Positions 11,318 to 20,011 of a DNA stretch of 64,000 nt are shown one piece after another. This DNA comes from Magnetococcales bacterium. GTDB taxonomy: Bacteria; Pseudomonadota; Magnetococcia; Magnetococcales; DC0425bin3. A program made the translations under genes and the position numbers. Position 1 is the first letter of the stretch. Each line of letters starts with the position of its first letter. Below the pieces are notes generated by a model. That model ran no database searches. It had not been told where the DNA came from and was given only the letters and a program-made list of their open reading frames with translations. The stretch covers positions 1-64,000 of the forward strand of contig JADGCJ010000006.1 of NCBI GenBank assembly GCA_015229045.1, read 5' to 3'.

Positions 11318-13753
11318 ATGAATGAACAGGAACTCCTGGACAAACTCCAGGAAGCTTTCCGGATCGAGTCCAGGGAGCGTCTGACGACGATCGGTCGCGA
11401 ACTGGTGGAACTCGAAAAGGAACAGACTCCCGAACAGCGCCAGGAGTCATTGGAGCGCATCTATCGGGATGCGCACAGCCTGAAGGGGGCGGCCCGGGCG
11501 GTCAACCTCAAAGAGATCGAAACCCTTTGCCAGGCCATGGAAGGGGTGATGGGTGCTTTGAAAAAAGGGGCCATTCCCTTTTCTCCGTCTCTGTTCGATG
11601 CCATCTATCGGACGGTTTCGGCTGTGGAGAGGGTGATGGAGTCCCCGCCAGGTGGGCCATCGCCCCTGGGAAAAAAGGCGTTGAGCCTTTTGGTTCAGGG
11701 GCTGACGGATCTGCACAAGCCGGAGACGGCACCAACCTTCATGGACGGGGGAAACCTCCCTCCACCCTCCAAGGTAAAAAGTGGGGACGCATCGATTTTG
11801 GTGACAACCAATCCGGTGGTGATCGACCCGCCGCTGGTCGACCCGCCGCCGGTCAGCCGGGTGCCGCTTCCTGTGGCGCAGCCTGATTGTTCCCCTCCGG
11901 CCGACCAGAACCAGCCGACGAACCCTGTCAGCGTTGCCATTCAGGCCCCGATGATGTCCAATACGGTGCGCCTGTCCATCGACAAGCTCGATCAACTGCT
12001 GCTGCGCTCCGTGGAGTTGATCACCCTGAAACTGGCCGGTCACCAGCATCTCGCCGAACTGAAGCAGACCGAACAGACCTTTGACCTGTGGCGCCAGAAA
12101 TGGGGTATCGTCAATCCGTTCTGGCGATCATTGCGGCGGTGGGCCGCTCAGTTGGCAGGTGGCGATGGCCTCGATCGACAGGCCAGTCAGGGGGATGTCC
12201 AGGAGGTTGAAAAATTTTTGACCTGGAACCAGGAGTATGTGCGCACACAAAACCGTGACATCAAAACGCTGACCCGACGCATGGATCAACATCAGCGGAT
12301 CCTGGATCGCATGGTGGACGAGATGATCGCCTCCGTCAAACAGCTGCTCATGCTGCCAAGCAGTTCGCTGCTCGATCTTTTCCCCCGCATGGTACGCGAC
12401 ATTGCCCATGCCCAGAACAAGGAGGTGGACCTGCTGCTCGGTGGTGGTGAGGTGGAGGTGGATCGGCGCATCCTGGAGGAGATGAAAGATCCCCTGACCC
12501 ACATGTTGCGCAATGCCATCGATCATGGTCTGGAACTCCCTGCCGAGCGGCTGCGTTTGGGCAAGTCGCGGCGTGGCACCATTCGGCTGGGCATCGTGCA
12601 GGTCGAAAGTGACAAGGTGGAGGTGCGCATCGAAGACGATGGCCGGGGCATCGATGTCGTCCGTATCAGGGAGAGCGCCATCCGTGGTGGTCTGATCTCC
12701 CGGGAAGATGCCAAGGTATTGAGCGAACGGCAGATGCTCGACCTGATCTTTCTCTCTGGCGTCAGTTCATCCGAGATCATCACCGATCTGTCGGGTCGTG
12801 GCCTGGGCATGGCCATCGTGCGGGAGAGGGTGGAGAAACTTGGCGGCAACCTGGAGATGGAGAACCGACCGGGAGAGGGGATGACCTTGCGTATCCTCCT
12901 GCCCATCTCCTTGGCGACGTTTCGTGGAGTTTTGGTACGCTCGGCGCGGCACCTGTTCATCATACCGAGTACCCAGATGGAGAGTGTCCTGCAACTCCCC
13001 CGCGATGGCATCAGAATGCTGGAAAACCGGGCCACCATCAATTGCAAGGGAACCCCGCTCTCCCTGGTCGATCTGAGCCATGTCCTGGGTATTGCCGAGG
13101 CGGCTTCGGAGACGGGTCATCAAAAAAATATTGTGGTGGTTGTCCTGGCCATGGGTGAGAAGCGGGTGGGGTTTCGGGTGGATGATCTCCTGGGGGAACA
13201 GGAGGTTCTGGTCAAAAGTCTGGGCAGTCAACTCCAGCATGTGCGTCATCTGGCCGGGGCGACCATCCTCGGATCGGGGGGGGTGGTGCCCATCCTCAAT
13301 GTACGCGAACTTCTCGTCTCCGCAACCGAGATGTCGGGAAGGGTGCAGCGTGTGTCGGAATTTCTCAGCCCGCCCAGGGCGGAGGTCGTCCGAAAATCAA
13401 TCCTGGTGGTGGAGGACTCCCTTACCTCCAGAATATTGTTGAAAAACATCCTTGATGCTGCCGGATACATGGTGCAAACCGCTGTCGATGGCCTGGATGG
13501 GTTGACCTTCCTGAAGACCTCGGATGTCGATCTGGTGGTGACGGATGTGGAGATGCCACGCATGAACGGTTTCGAGCTGACGGAAAAAATTCGTGCCGAT
13601 GCCACCCTGTCCCATCTGCCGGTGATCCTGGTGACCACCCTCTCGTCGCGGGAAGACCGGGAGCGCGGCATTGCCTCGGGCGCCAATGCCTATATCGTCA
13701 AGGGCAATTTTGAACAGGGAAACCTGCTCGAAATCGTGGCAAGATTGGCGTGA
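11318..13753 (+). CDS. CheA-type hybrid histidine kinase with C-terminal receiver (WspE-like)
   Basis: 811-residue kinase: Hpt/P1 domain with phospho-histidine His53 (DAHSLKGAARAV), a Pro-rich linker (about 100-205), dimerisation helix, HATPase domain with N box (MLRNAIDHGLE), G1 (EDDGRGID) and G2 (SGRGLGMAIVRERV), CheW-like domain, and a receiver whose phospho-acceptor is Asp743 (VVTDVEMPRMNG). The linker includes TFMDGGNLPPPS, encoded by a dispersed repeat. Start at 11318 because GGAG lies 7 bases upstream; the open frame to 11243 covers only repeat sequence. Layout equals WspE/FrzE. Confidence 0.92.
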   Translation: MNEQELLDKLQEAFRIESRERLTTIGRELVELEKEQTPEQRQESLERIYRDAHSLKGAARAVNLKEIETLCQAMEGVMGALKKGAIPFSPSLFDAIYRTVSAVERVMESPPGGPSPLGKKALSLLVQGLTDLHKPETAPTFMDGGNLPPPSKVKSGDASILVTTNPVVIDPPLVDPPPVSRVPLPVAQPDCSPPADQNQPTNPVSVAIQAPMMSNTVRLSIDKLDQLLLRSVELITLKLAGHQHLAELKQTEQTFDLWRQKWGIVNPFWRSLRRWAAQLAGGDGLDRQASQGDVQEVEKFLTWNQEYVRTQNRDIKTLTRRMDQHQRILDRMVDEMIASVKQLLMLPSSSLLDLFPRMVRDIAHAQNKEVDLLLGGGEVEVDRRILEEMKDPLTHMLRNAIDHGLELPAERLRLGKSRRGTIRLGIVQVESDKVEVRIEDDGRGIDVVRIRESAIRGGLISREDAKVLSERQMLDLIFLSGVSSSEIITDLSGRGLGMAIVRERVEKLGGNLEMENRPGEGMTLRILLPISLATFRGVLVRSARHLFIIPSTQMESVLQLPRDGIRMLENRATINCKGTPLSLVDLSHVLGIAEAASETGHQKNIVVVVLAMGEKRVGFRVDDLLGEQEVLVKSLGSQLQHVRHLAGATILGSGGVVPILNVRELLVSATEMSGRVQRVSEFLSPPRAEVVRKSILVVEDSLTSRILLKNILDAAGYMVQTAVDGLDGLTFLKTSDVDLVVTDVEMPRMNGFELTEKIRADATLSHLPVILVTTLSSREDRERGIASGANAYIVKGNFEQGNLLEIVARLA
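11739..11785 (+). repeat. Dispersed repeat family R2, copy 2, in frame inside the cheA-like gene
   Basis: CTTCATGGACGGGGGAAA and CCTCCCTCCACCCTCC match, almost base for base, the reverse complement of the intergenic copy near 23105-23140 and the copy at 16533-16565. It codes for MDGGNLPPPS in the flexible linker between P1 and the kinase core. Confidence 0.75.
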
Positions 13754-13778
13754 TGTGTCTCTTCTTTTAAATATATTG

Positions 13779-13813
13779 TAACTGCCCAGGTACCCCCTCA
13801 AGAAAGGCCTGGA
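13779..13813 (+). repeat. Dispersed repeat family R3 (copy 1), joined to R1
   Basis: The stretch AACTGCCCAGGTACC...AAGAAAGGCCTGGA recurs at 23800-23833 with a single base change. Here it is followed after 40 bases by an R1 copy, so the two may form one composite intergenic element of about 150 bp. Confidence 0.75.
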
Positions 13814-13852
13814 CATGAAAGCCTTTGTCAGGGCTTCGCCCCGAACCCCACC

Positions 13853-13925
13853 AGGACTCTGTCCTGGACCTGCCAGGGAGCCAGCCCCCTGGACCCCGAT
13901 TCGTTGCCAGGTGCCGAATAGTTAC
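13853..13925 (+). repeat. REP-like dispersed repeat, family R1 (copy B)
   Basis: Nearly identical to bases 1-73, with its two palindromes intact. It lies in the 215-bp gap between the cheA-like and cheB genes, within what is otherwise a continuous operon. Confidence 0.85.
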
Positions 13926-13968
13926 AAATTTGCATGAAATACTTCGATGAAAGGTTAGGCAGGCCTGC

Positions 13969-15084
13969 ATGATTCGCGTCCTGATTGTCGATGACTCCCT
14001 GACCAGCCGCGAATTGCTGCGCGGCATTCTGGAAAGCGACCCGGAGATCCGTGTCGTCGGGGTGGCCGCGAGCGGGGCGGAGGTGATTGCCATGGTGGAG
14101 CGTTCTCCGCCGCACGTCGTGGTGATGGACATCAACATGCCCGGCATGAACGGCTATGAAGCCACCCAGCGCATTCTGGAGAGGCATCCGCTGCCCATCG
14201 TCATTTGCAGTGCGGCCTGGCAATCGGAAGAGGCGGTCAACTCCCTGCGCGCCATCGATGCCGGGGCGGTGACGGCCCTGCCCAAACCCCAGGGGCCGGG
14301 ATCGCCGAACTATCAAAAGCTGGCCTCCCGGTTCATACGCCTGGTCAAGGCCATGGCAGAGGTGCGGGTCATTTGCCGACGTGCCGTGGTGCAGACTCCA
14401 TCCCAGGTCAAGACCCTGCCTGCCAGCGATTGCCATGTCGATCTCTCTTCTGTTTCCCTTCCCTTTTCTTCTCTTTCCCTGGAGATCAGCGAACTGTGTG
14501 CCAGGAGACGGGGCGGTGTTGACATCGTAGCCATCGGCGCGTCGACGGGTGGGCCGCCGGTGATCAAAGCCATCCTGGGTGGTTTGGACAGGAGTTTGTC
14601 GGTGCCTGTCATCATTGTCCAGCACATTGCCGATGGCTTTCTTATGGCCATGACGCAATGGCTGGAAAACGAACTTGCCCGTCCTGTGCGCATCGCCTCC
14701 GATCGGGAAAAACTGGAGGGGGGGGTCGTCTATTTTGCGCCCGATCAATTCCATCTGGGTGTACGACAGGGGGTGGTTGTGTTGGATGGACACACGCCCC
14801 CCAAGCATGGGTTGCGCCCCTCGGTTTCGCATCTGTTTCGTTCGTTGGCTGCCCATTATCGCGAGCGGGCGGTGGGCATTCTGTTGACGGGCATGGGTCG
14901 CGATGGTGCCGAAGCCCTGAAACTCATGCGTGATCAGGGCGCCCTCACCATTGCCCAGGATCAGGAGAGTTCCCTGGTGTTTGGTATGCCCGGCGAAGCC
15001 ATCAAGATGGGAGCTGCGCAGCTGGTCCTCTCTCCGGAGCGGATCATCGCTACCCTCAACTCCCTGTTGGCCAGAGGGGGATAA
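13969..15084 (+). CDS. cheB: CheB protein-glutamate methylesterase (WspF-like)
   Basis: 371 residues: an N-terminal receiver (phospho-Asp54 in VVMDINMPGMNG) controlling a C-terminal methylesterase. The esterase motifs are IGASTGGPPVIKAIL (nucleophile Ser), QHIADGFLMAM (catalytic His) and GMGRDGAEALKLM (catalytic Asp). It removes methyl groups added by the operon's CheR, resetting the receptor. Preceded by the composite repeat, followed 6 bp later by the hybrid kinase gene. Confidence 0.95.
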   Translation: MIRVLIVDDSLTSRELLRGILESDPEIRVVGVAASGAEVIAMVERSPPHVVVMDINMPGMNGYEATQRILERHPLPIVICSAAWQSEEAVNSLRAIDAGAVTALPKPQGPGSPNYQKLASRFIRLVKAMAEVRVICRRAVVQTPSQVKTLPASDCHVDLSSVSLPFSSLSLEISELCARRRGGVDIVAIGASTGGPPVIKAILGGLDRSLSVPVIIVQHIADGFLMAMTQWLENELARPVRIASDREKLEGGVVYFAPDQFHLGVRQGVVVLDGHTPPKHGLRPSVSHLFRSLAAHYRERAVGILLTGMGRDGAEALKLMRDQGALTIAQDQESSLVFGMPGEAIKMGAAQLVLSPERIIATLNSLLARGG

Positions 15085-15090
15085 CCCATC

Positions 15091-17418
15091 ATGTCAGGAT
15101 ATATTCTCATCGTCGAAGACAGTCTGACACAGGCCTTGCGCCTCGAATACCTTCTGGCGACCGAGCATCCCCTCATTCGTCGTGCCGGGAATGGCAAACA
15201 GGCTCTGGACATACTGGCAGAACAGCCTGCCGAGTTGGTTCTCAGCGACATCACCATGCCGATCATGGACGGATTTCACCTGTGCGAGGCGATCAAAAGC
15301 AACCCCGAGCTGCGCCACATCCCCGTCCTGCTCTTGACCAATCTCTCCGATCCGAATGACATCATGCGCGGATTGGATGCCTGGGCCGATGGCTACGTGA
15401 CCAAACCCTACGATGACCAGTTCCTTCTCGATCGTGTACGTTACTTTCTCCATATACCGGCGACGAACCGGATCAACGATTTTCGCAAAGAAGCACCTTT
15501 GACGATCGAATTTTCCGGACAACAGCATGTCATTACGGCGGACCGTCGCCGCATTCTCAATCTGTTCTTGTCCACCTATGAAAATTCGCTCATCCAGAAC
15601 CGCATGTTGGAAAAACAGCAAAGAGAACTCAAAGAGCTTAACGAGAAGCTCCTCCACACGGTCGACATCGCCAAGGAGATGGCCGAGAAGGCCGAAACTG
15701 CCAGTCAGGCAAAGAGTGAATTCCTGGCCAACATGTCGCACGAAATTCGTACTCCCATGAATGGGGTCGTCGGCATGTTGCAACTCCTTGGCAACACCCC
15801 CCTCACGCCGGAACAACGCCAATATCTGGAGACGGCCAATCGTTCCGCCGACCTGCAAATGACCGTCATCAATGACATCCTCGACTACTCGAAGATCGAG
15901 GCCGGACAACTGATCCTCGAAGATATTGAGTTTTCTCTTGGGCAGACCGTCGACGATATCGGCAAGATCCAGGGCGATGCGGCGCGCAGCAAGGGTCTGG
16001 AGTGGGTGACATCGATCGATCCGCTCCTGCCGGACAGGGTGTTTGGCGACCCCACACGACTGCGCCAGATCCTTCTCAACCTGAGCGGCAATGCCATCAA
16101 GTTTACCGAAAAAGGGCATGTGGCCATCCGGGTGGTGTACAAACAAGGCCGCAAAACACCCGACGGTCCAGCAGAAGCGGAGAGGGGGGATCGCGTCCTG
16201 TTTCAGGTCAGCGATACCGGCGTCGGCATTCCTCTGGAAAGACAGAAGCACCTGTTCAACTCCTTCATTCAGGTGGACAGCTCCATCACGCGCAAACACG
16301 GTGGTACGGGCCTGGGGCTGGTCATCTGCAAAAAACTGGTTGCAGCCATGGGCGGGGAGATCGAACTGCACAGTACCCATGGGAAGGGCAGCCTGTTTCA
16401 ATTTTATCTCCCGTTGCGTCCGGGTCTTGCGGCACTCCCGTGCCCATTGGCGTCTCCGGCGGCACCCTCCGTCGTTCATGCCATCGGCAGCCAGGCTCCC
16501 GAGAGTCGCTGCGCGACTTTGACGGCGGACTCCACAGATGGGGGAAGCCTCCCTCCACCCTCCGATCCTGAGAGTCGCTGCGCGACTTTGACGGCAGCGC
16601 AGGGGCGGATTCTTCTTGTCGAGGACAACATTGTCAATCAGCAGGTGGCGGTGGGACTGCTTGGCAAACTCGGTTTTCAGGTCGAGACGGCCCTGCATGG
16701 CGTCGAGGCCCTGGAAAAACATGCCCGGACCGACTATGACCTGATCTTCATGGATATGCAGATGCCCGAGATGGACGGACTGGAGGCCACCCAACACATC
16801 CGGCAGAGGGAAGCGCAAACAGGCAAAACTCCGGTGCCCATTATTGCCATGACCGCCAATGCCATGGTCGAGGATCGCGGACGCTGCATCCAGGCCGGCA
16901 TGAATGACCATCTGGCCAAACCCATCCGGATGACAACCCTGGAAGCGATCCTGCGCCAGTGGCTGCCAGGCCATGGCGATCCGATCGACAGAAGTTCTCC
17001 CCGCAAGGAGACAACAGCGGCAATTGCCGGAGAAACAGATGCCGGCGAAGCGTTGAGCCAGGAGTTTTTGCGACTGCTCTACTCGTCTCTGGAGATGTTT
17101 CCCGGACGTGCCAGAGAGGTGATGAAAATTTTTCTGCAAAGCCTGACCGAAAGAGTTGCCTCTTTGCAAAATGGCCTTGAGACCGCCAATCCGGAAGTCG
17201 TCTACCAGGCCGCTCACTCCCTGAAGTCCCAATGTGCCCAGTTGGGTGCCCTACCTCTCGCCGATCTGGTTGGACAATTGGAACGTTTTGGCAGGGAGAG
17301 GAGTCTTGCCAAGGCTGCCCCTGTTTTTCAACAGGTACAGATGGAGTCCGATCGGGTCGCCAGGGCGGTCGAAGCGGAGTTGCGTCGCATCGCCGACCAC
17401 GTAAAAAAGGCCCCTTGA
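15091..17418 (+). CDS. Multidomain hybrid histidine kinase REC-HisKA-HATPase-REC-Hpt
   Basis: 775-residue soluble kinase without membrane segments. Order: receiver 1 (Asp53 in [11 protein letters not shown]), a linker and coiled coil, HisKA (His217 in [12 protein letters not shown]), HATPase ([31 protein letters not shown]), a linker with a duplicated ESRCATLTA peptide (residues 471-479 and 494-502), receiver 2 (Asp555 in [11 protein letters not shown]) and Hpt (His709 in AAHSLKSQ). The N-terminal receiver suggests it is switched by phosphate from the CheA-like protein and passes it on to the receiver protein downstream. It occupies the place of the diguanylate cyclase in Wsp operons. Confidence 0.92.
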   Translation: MSGYILIVEDSLTQALRLEYLLATEHPLIRRAGNGKQALDILAEQPAELVLSDITMPIMDGFHLCEAIKSNPELRHIPVLLLTNLSDPNDIMRGLDAWADGYVTKPYDDQFLLDRVRYFLHIPATNRINDFRKEAPLTIEFSGQQHVITADRRRILNLFLSTYENSLIQNRMLEKQQRELKELNEKLLHTVDIAKEMAEKAETASQAKSEFLANMSHEIRTPMNGVVGMLQLLGNTPLTPEQRQYLETANRSADLQMTVINDILDYSKIEAGQLILEDIEFSLGQTVDDIGKIQGDAARSKGLEWVTSIDPLLPDRVFGDPTRLRQILLNLSGNAIKFTEKGHVAIRVVYKQGRKTPDGPAEAERGDRVLFQVSDTGVGIPLERQKHLFNSFIQVDSSITRKHGGTGLGLVICKKLVAAMGGEIELHSTHGKGSLFQFYLPLRPGLAALPCPLASPAAPSVVHAIGSQAPESRCATLTADSTDGGSLPPPSDPESRCATLTAAQGRILLVEDNIVNQQVAVGLLGKLGFQVETALHGVEALEKHARTDYDLIFMDMQMPEMDGLEATQHIRQREAQTGKTPVPIIAMTANAMVEDRGRCIQAGMNDHLAKPIRMTTLEAILRQWLPGHGDPIDRSSPRKETTAAIAGETDAGEALSQEFLRLLYSSLEMFPGRAREVMKIFLQSLTERVASLQNGLETANPEVVYQAAHSLKSQCAQLGALPLADLVGQLERFGRERSLAKAAPVFQQVQMESDRVARAVEAELRRIADHVKKAP
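16501..16595 (+). repeat. Dispersed repeat family R2, copy 3, in frame inside the hybrid kinase gene
   Basis: A 26-base unit beginning GAGAGTCGCTGCGCGACT occurs twice without a mismatch (16501-16526 and 16570-16595), 69 bases apart, flanking the GGGGGAAGCCTCCCTCCACC block. The unit contains the palindrome AGTCGC-tgc-GCGACT-like core. It encodes ESRCATLTA twice around DGGSLPPPS in the linker between ATPase and second receiver. Confidence 0.9.
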
Positions 17419-17474
17419 CATTTTTGCCCGGATGGACCAACCCTGTCGTCAAAAGAGGAGATCGAGAGGGATCC

Positions 17475-17852
17475 ATGAAAAACAAGACAGTTCTGGTTGT
17501 GGACGATAGCAGCCTCGCCCGCATGATGATGAGAAATATAGTCAACCAGTCATTTCAAGACTGGGACATTGTCGAAGCCAAGGATGGTCAGGAGGGACTC
17601 GACAAGGCCGGTGCAAAGCCGATCGATCTGGCCCTGCTTGATTTCAACATGCCCGGGATGAACGGCATCGACCTGGCTGTCAAATTGAGGGAGATGAACA
17701 AGGAGACCCGCATCTATCTGGTCACCGCCAACGTTCAGGAAAAGATGCGTCAACGTGCCGACACCATAGGGGTCGGCTTCATCATGAAGCCGATCAGCAA
17801 GGACAAACTGACCCAGGCGATGGCGGGTATCGGGACAGACGGGGCCGGTTGA
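17475..17852 (+). CDS. Single-domain response regulator (CheY-like)
   Basis: 125 residues, a bare receiver domain. Acidic pocket VVDDSS, phospho-acceptor Asp56 (LLDFNMPGMNG), conserved Thr/Ser region and MKP Lys (IMKPISKDKL) are all present; no output domain. Start at 17475, with GAGAGGGATCC upstream. Last gene of the operon; it converges on the DUF350 gene with only 4 bp between the stops. Likely the diffusible output, or a phosphate sink, of this chemosensory system. Confidence 0.9.
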   Translation: MKNKTVLVVDDSSLARMMMRNIVNQSFQDWDIVEAKDGQEGLDKAGAKPIDLALLDFNMPGMNGIDLAVKLREMNKETRIYLVTANVQEKMRQRADTIGVGFIMKPISKDKLTQAMAGIGTDGAG

Positions 17853-17856
17853 TCCG

Positions 17857-18789
17857 TCAGGTCAGCAACGTCGCCAGCAGGATGCCGACGCCCATATAGA
17901 TGGCCGCCTCGATGGCAGCCACACCGAGGTTGCCCCGATTGTCGACCTCCTCGACCACGTCGATGCCCGCCAGGATGGCCAGACGCGCCAGACGTGCCAG
18001 AATGGGCAGAATCATCAGCAGCATGATGGCCGCACCACCCCAAATCAGGATGCGCACCCACAGCAGATCGGCATCGAAGGGGACGAAGCCCGATGCCGCC
18101 GTCACCGCCAGGGCGATGCCCAGACGGTGGCCGATAAAACAGAGCGCCGTGGCGGTGTTGCCCTCCTTCAGGGCCGTTTCCAGGCCGATGCCCAGGTGTT
18201 GTCGGGCGTAGAACAACACACGCAAGACCGTCGCCAGCGTCAGGACGATCTGAGAGACCAGATAGCCAGCCAACACCGCGAGGAAACCCGCCCTGGAGTT
18301 GCTGTCCACCCAGACCATGACCGCCCGCACGATGATGGCCGTGGCCAGGGAGTTGCCGGCATCGGCCAGGGCGGCAGCCAGGTTGCCCCGCATGATTTCC
18401 GAGCCGATGGCGATTCCCGGCAAGGTGAAGCGATCGAAAATGAAGCGGGCCGACGCCAACAAAAAGATGCCCATGATGCCATAGGCCCCGACCAGGAACA
18501 TTTCATTGACCAGGGAGTAACCCGAATCACCGGCGATGGCTCCCGACATCATGAGGGCCACCGCACCCACTGCCGCCGCCAAAGAGATGCCAAAGGCCGG
18601 GTTGTCGCGACTGGCCAACTTTTCCCGACTGCTGACATGGCCAATATAACCGGCGGCAAAACGCAAACCAGCCATCAGGATCACCGCCACGACCAGATCC
18701 ATGACCAGGGCGATCCAGAGATCCGGATTCCAATTGATCAGATCCCACAAGGTCCAATCGTCTGCCAGCCCATCCATCTCTCTATCCAT
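17857..18789 (-). CDS. Tandem DUF350 integral membrane protein
   Basis: 310 residues with about eight hydrophobic segments forming two DUF350-like halves; conserved bits include SRDNPAFGISLAAAVG, ARFIFDRFTLPG and GNTATALCFIGHRLG. DUF350 proteins have no firm function. It follows the NrfD gene by 70 bp on the same strand and may belong to that transcript. Start uncertain: ATG 18789 (MDREMDG), ATG 18777 or 18846 are possible. Confidence 0.75.
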   Translation of the reverse strand: MDREMDGLADDWTLWDLINWNPDLWIALVMDLVVAVILMAGLRFAAGYIGHVSSREKLASRDNPAFGISLAAAVGAVALMMSGAIAGDSGYSLVNEMFLVGAYGIMGIFLLASARFIFDRFTLPGIAIGSEIMRGNLAAALADAGNSLATAIIVRAVMVWVDSNSRAGFLAVLAGYLVSQIVLTLATVLRVLFYARQHLGIGLETALKEGNTATALCFIGHRLGIALAVTAASGFVPFDADLLWVRILIWGGAAIMLLMILPILARLARLAILAGIDVVEEVDNRGNLGVAAIEAAIYMGVGILLATLLT

Positions 18790-18859
18790 ATCCTTGATCC
18801 TTGATGCTGGTTGATCGGATGGCGTGATGCCAATCGAATGGCGCAATGCCAGGATAACC

Positions 18860-20011
18860 CTACCGTGCCATTCTTGCCACCGCTCTGACCAGAAATGTCA
18901 ATAAAACAGCTCCCATGGCCCAAATACCGACCGATACCCGAATCTCCGTCCAGGTGGGAACGTAGGCTGCCACCTCACCGAGCGGTGTCGGGACAAACCC
19001 TGGAATGATCAGACCCAACCCCTTTTCCATCCAGACTCCGACAAAAGTCAAAAGCGCAGCCAAAAGCAGGATGGGTCGACGCCGTTGCCAATCTGGCACC
19101 AGGAGCAGCAGGGTCGCCAGGGAGAGTCCCCCCCAGGCTGTGTGAATCCAATGGGTGAAAAAGTTATTCCGGGAGAAAAAAAGCCACTGCGCCGAAGCGG
19201 AAGCTCCGGTAGGACGATAAAACAGGACAAACAGCTCCGCTCCCATGAAAAACAGGTTCAACAACAAAGAGAAGAGCATGACCCGAGCCAAATGCCCGAT
19301 GATCCTGGTCGGTGTATTCAACTGTCTGAAGATATTCAGGAAAGTAAGAAGAAAAATCAAAAGGGCCGTTCCGGAGGCAAAGGCCGAAACCAGAAAACGG
19401 GGCGCCAGAATGGCCGTGTGCCACAGGGGGCGGGCCGGATTGGCAGCGAGCAGAAAGGCCGTCACCGTGTGAATGGACAAACCCAGCAGCAGAACCATGC
19501 CCAGTATTGGCCAGGCCAGGCGCTTCGGCGACCTTGCCGGGTAACCCTGCCGGTTTCTTGCAAACATGCGATAAGCCAGACCCAGGCTGGACAACAGATA
19601 CAAGGTCAGAACGACGACATCCCAGGCCATGATGGAGCGGGGAAAGTTGAGCTGTCCGACCAATGGCAAGGCGTGCCAGATGCGCCATGGTTGTCCCAGA
19701 TCGGCCACCACGAACAGTAAAGACATGGTGACAGCCGTCACAGCCATCGTCTCGCCCAGAAGGACCACTGTGTGCGTGTCGTCCTGGTGAGGAACATGCG
19801 CCATGAGCAGCAGAATCACGGCAGAGGCCGCCAGCCCCACCAGAAAGGCGAAGTTGCCGATATAAAGCCCCCAGGAGATGGCATCGGACATGCCGGTCAC
19901 GGCCAGACCATGGCGCACCTGATGGCCGTAACCCCACCCTCCCCACAACGCCGCCAGTAGCAGCGCAACCAGCCAGAGACGCAGACCCACTCCCGCTCGA
20001 GGCTTCATCAT
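18860..20011 (-). CDS. NrfD/PsrC-type quinone-interacting membrane subunit
   Basis: 383 residues with about ten transmembrane segments, matching the NrfD family that exchanges electrons between the quinone pool and a periplasmic ferredoxin subunit. Early motif SWGLYIGNFAFLVGLAASAV and the IMAWDVVVLTLYLLSSLG segment fit the family. Its start overlaps the end of the ferredoxin gene by 4 bp (ATGA), so the pair is coupled. In this cluster it would link quinol and the multihaem cytochromes. Confidence 0.88.
   Translation of the reverse strand: MMKPRAGVGLRLWLVALLLAALWGGWGYGHQVRHGLAVTGMSDAISWGLYIGNFAFLVGLAASAVILLLMAHVPHQDDTHTVVLLGETMAVTAVTMSLLFVVADLGQPWRIWHALPLVGQLNFPRSIMAWDVVVLTLYLLSSLGLAYRMFARNRQGYPARSPKRLAWPILGMVLLLGLSIHTVTAFLLAANPARPLWHTAILAPRFLVSAFASGTALLIFLLTFLNIFRQLNTPTRIIGHLARVMLFSLLLNLFFMGAELFVLFYRPTGASASAQWLFFSRNNFFTHWIHTAWGGLSLATLLLLVPDWQRRRPILLLAALLTFVGVWMEKGLGLIIPGFVPTPLGEVAAYVPTWTEIRVSVGIWAMGAVLLTFLVRAVARMAR

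Noticed and set aside
15094..17232. A 712-codon open frame on the minus strand
   Set aside because: Antisense to the hybrid kinase gene with all its motifs; no family features of its own.
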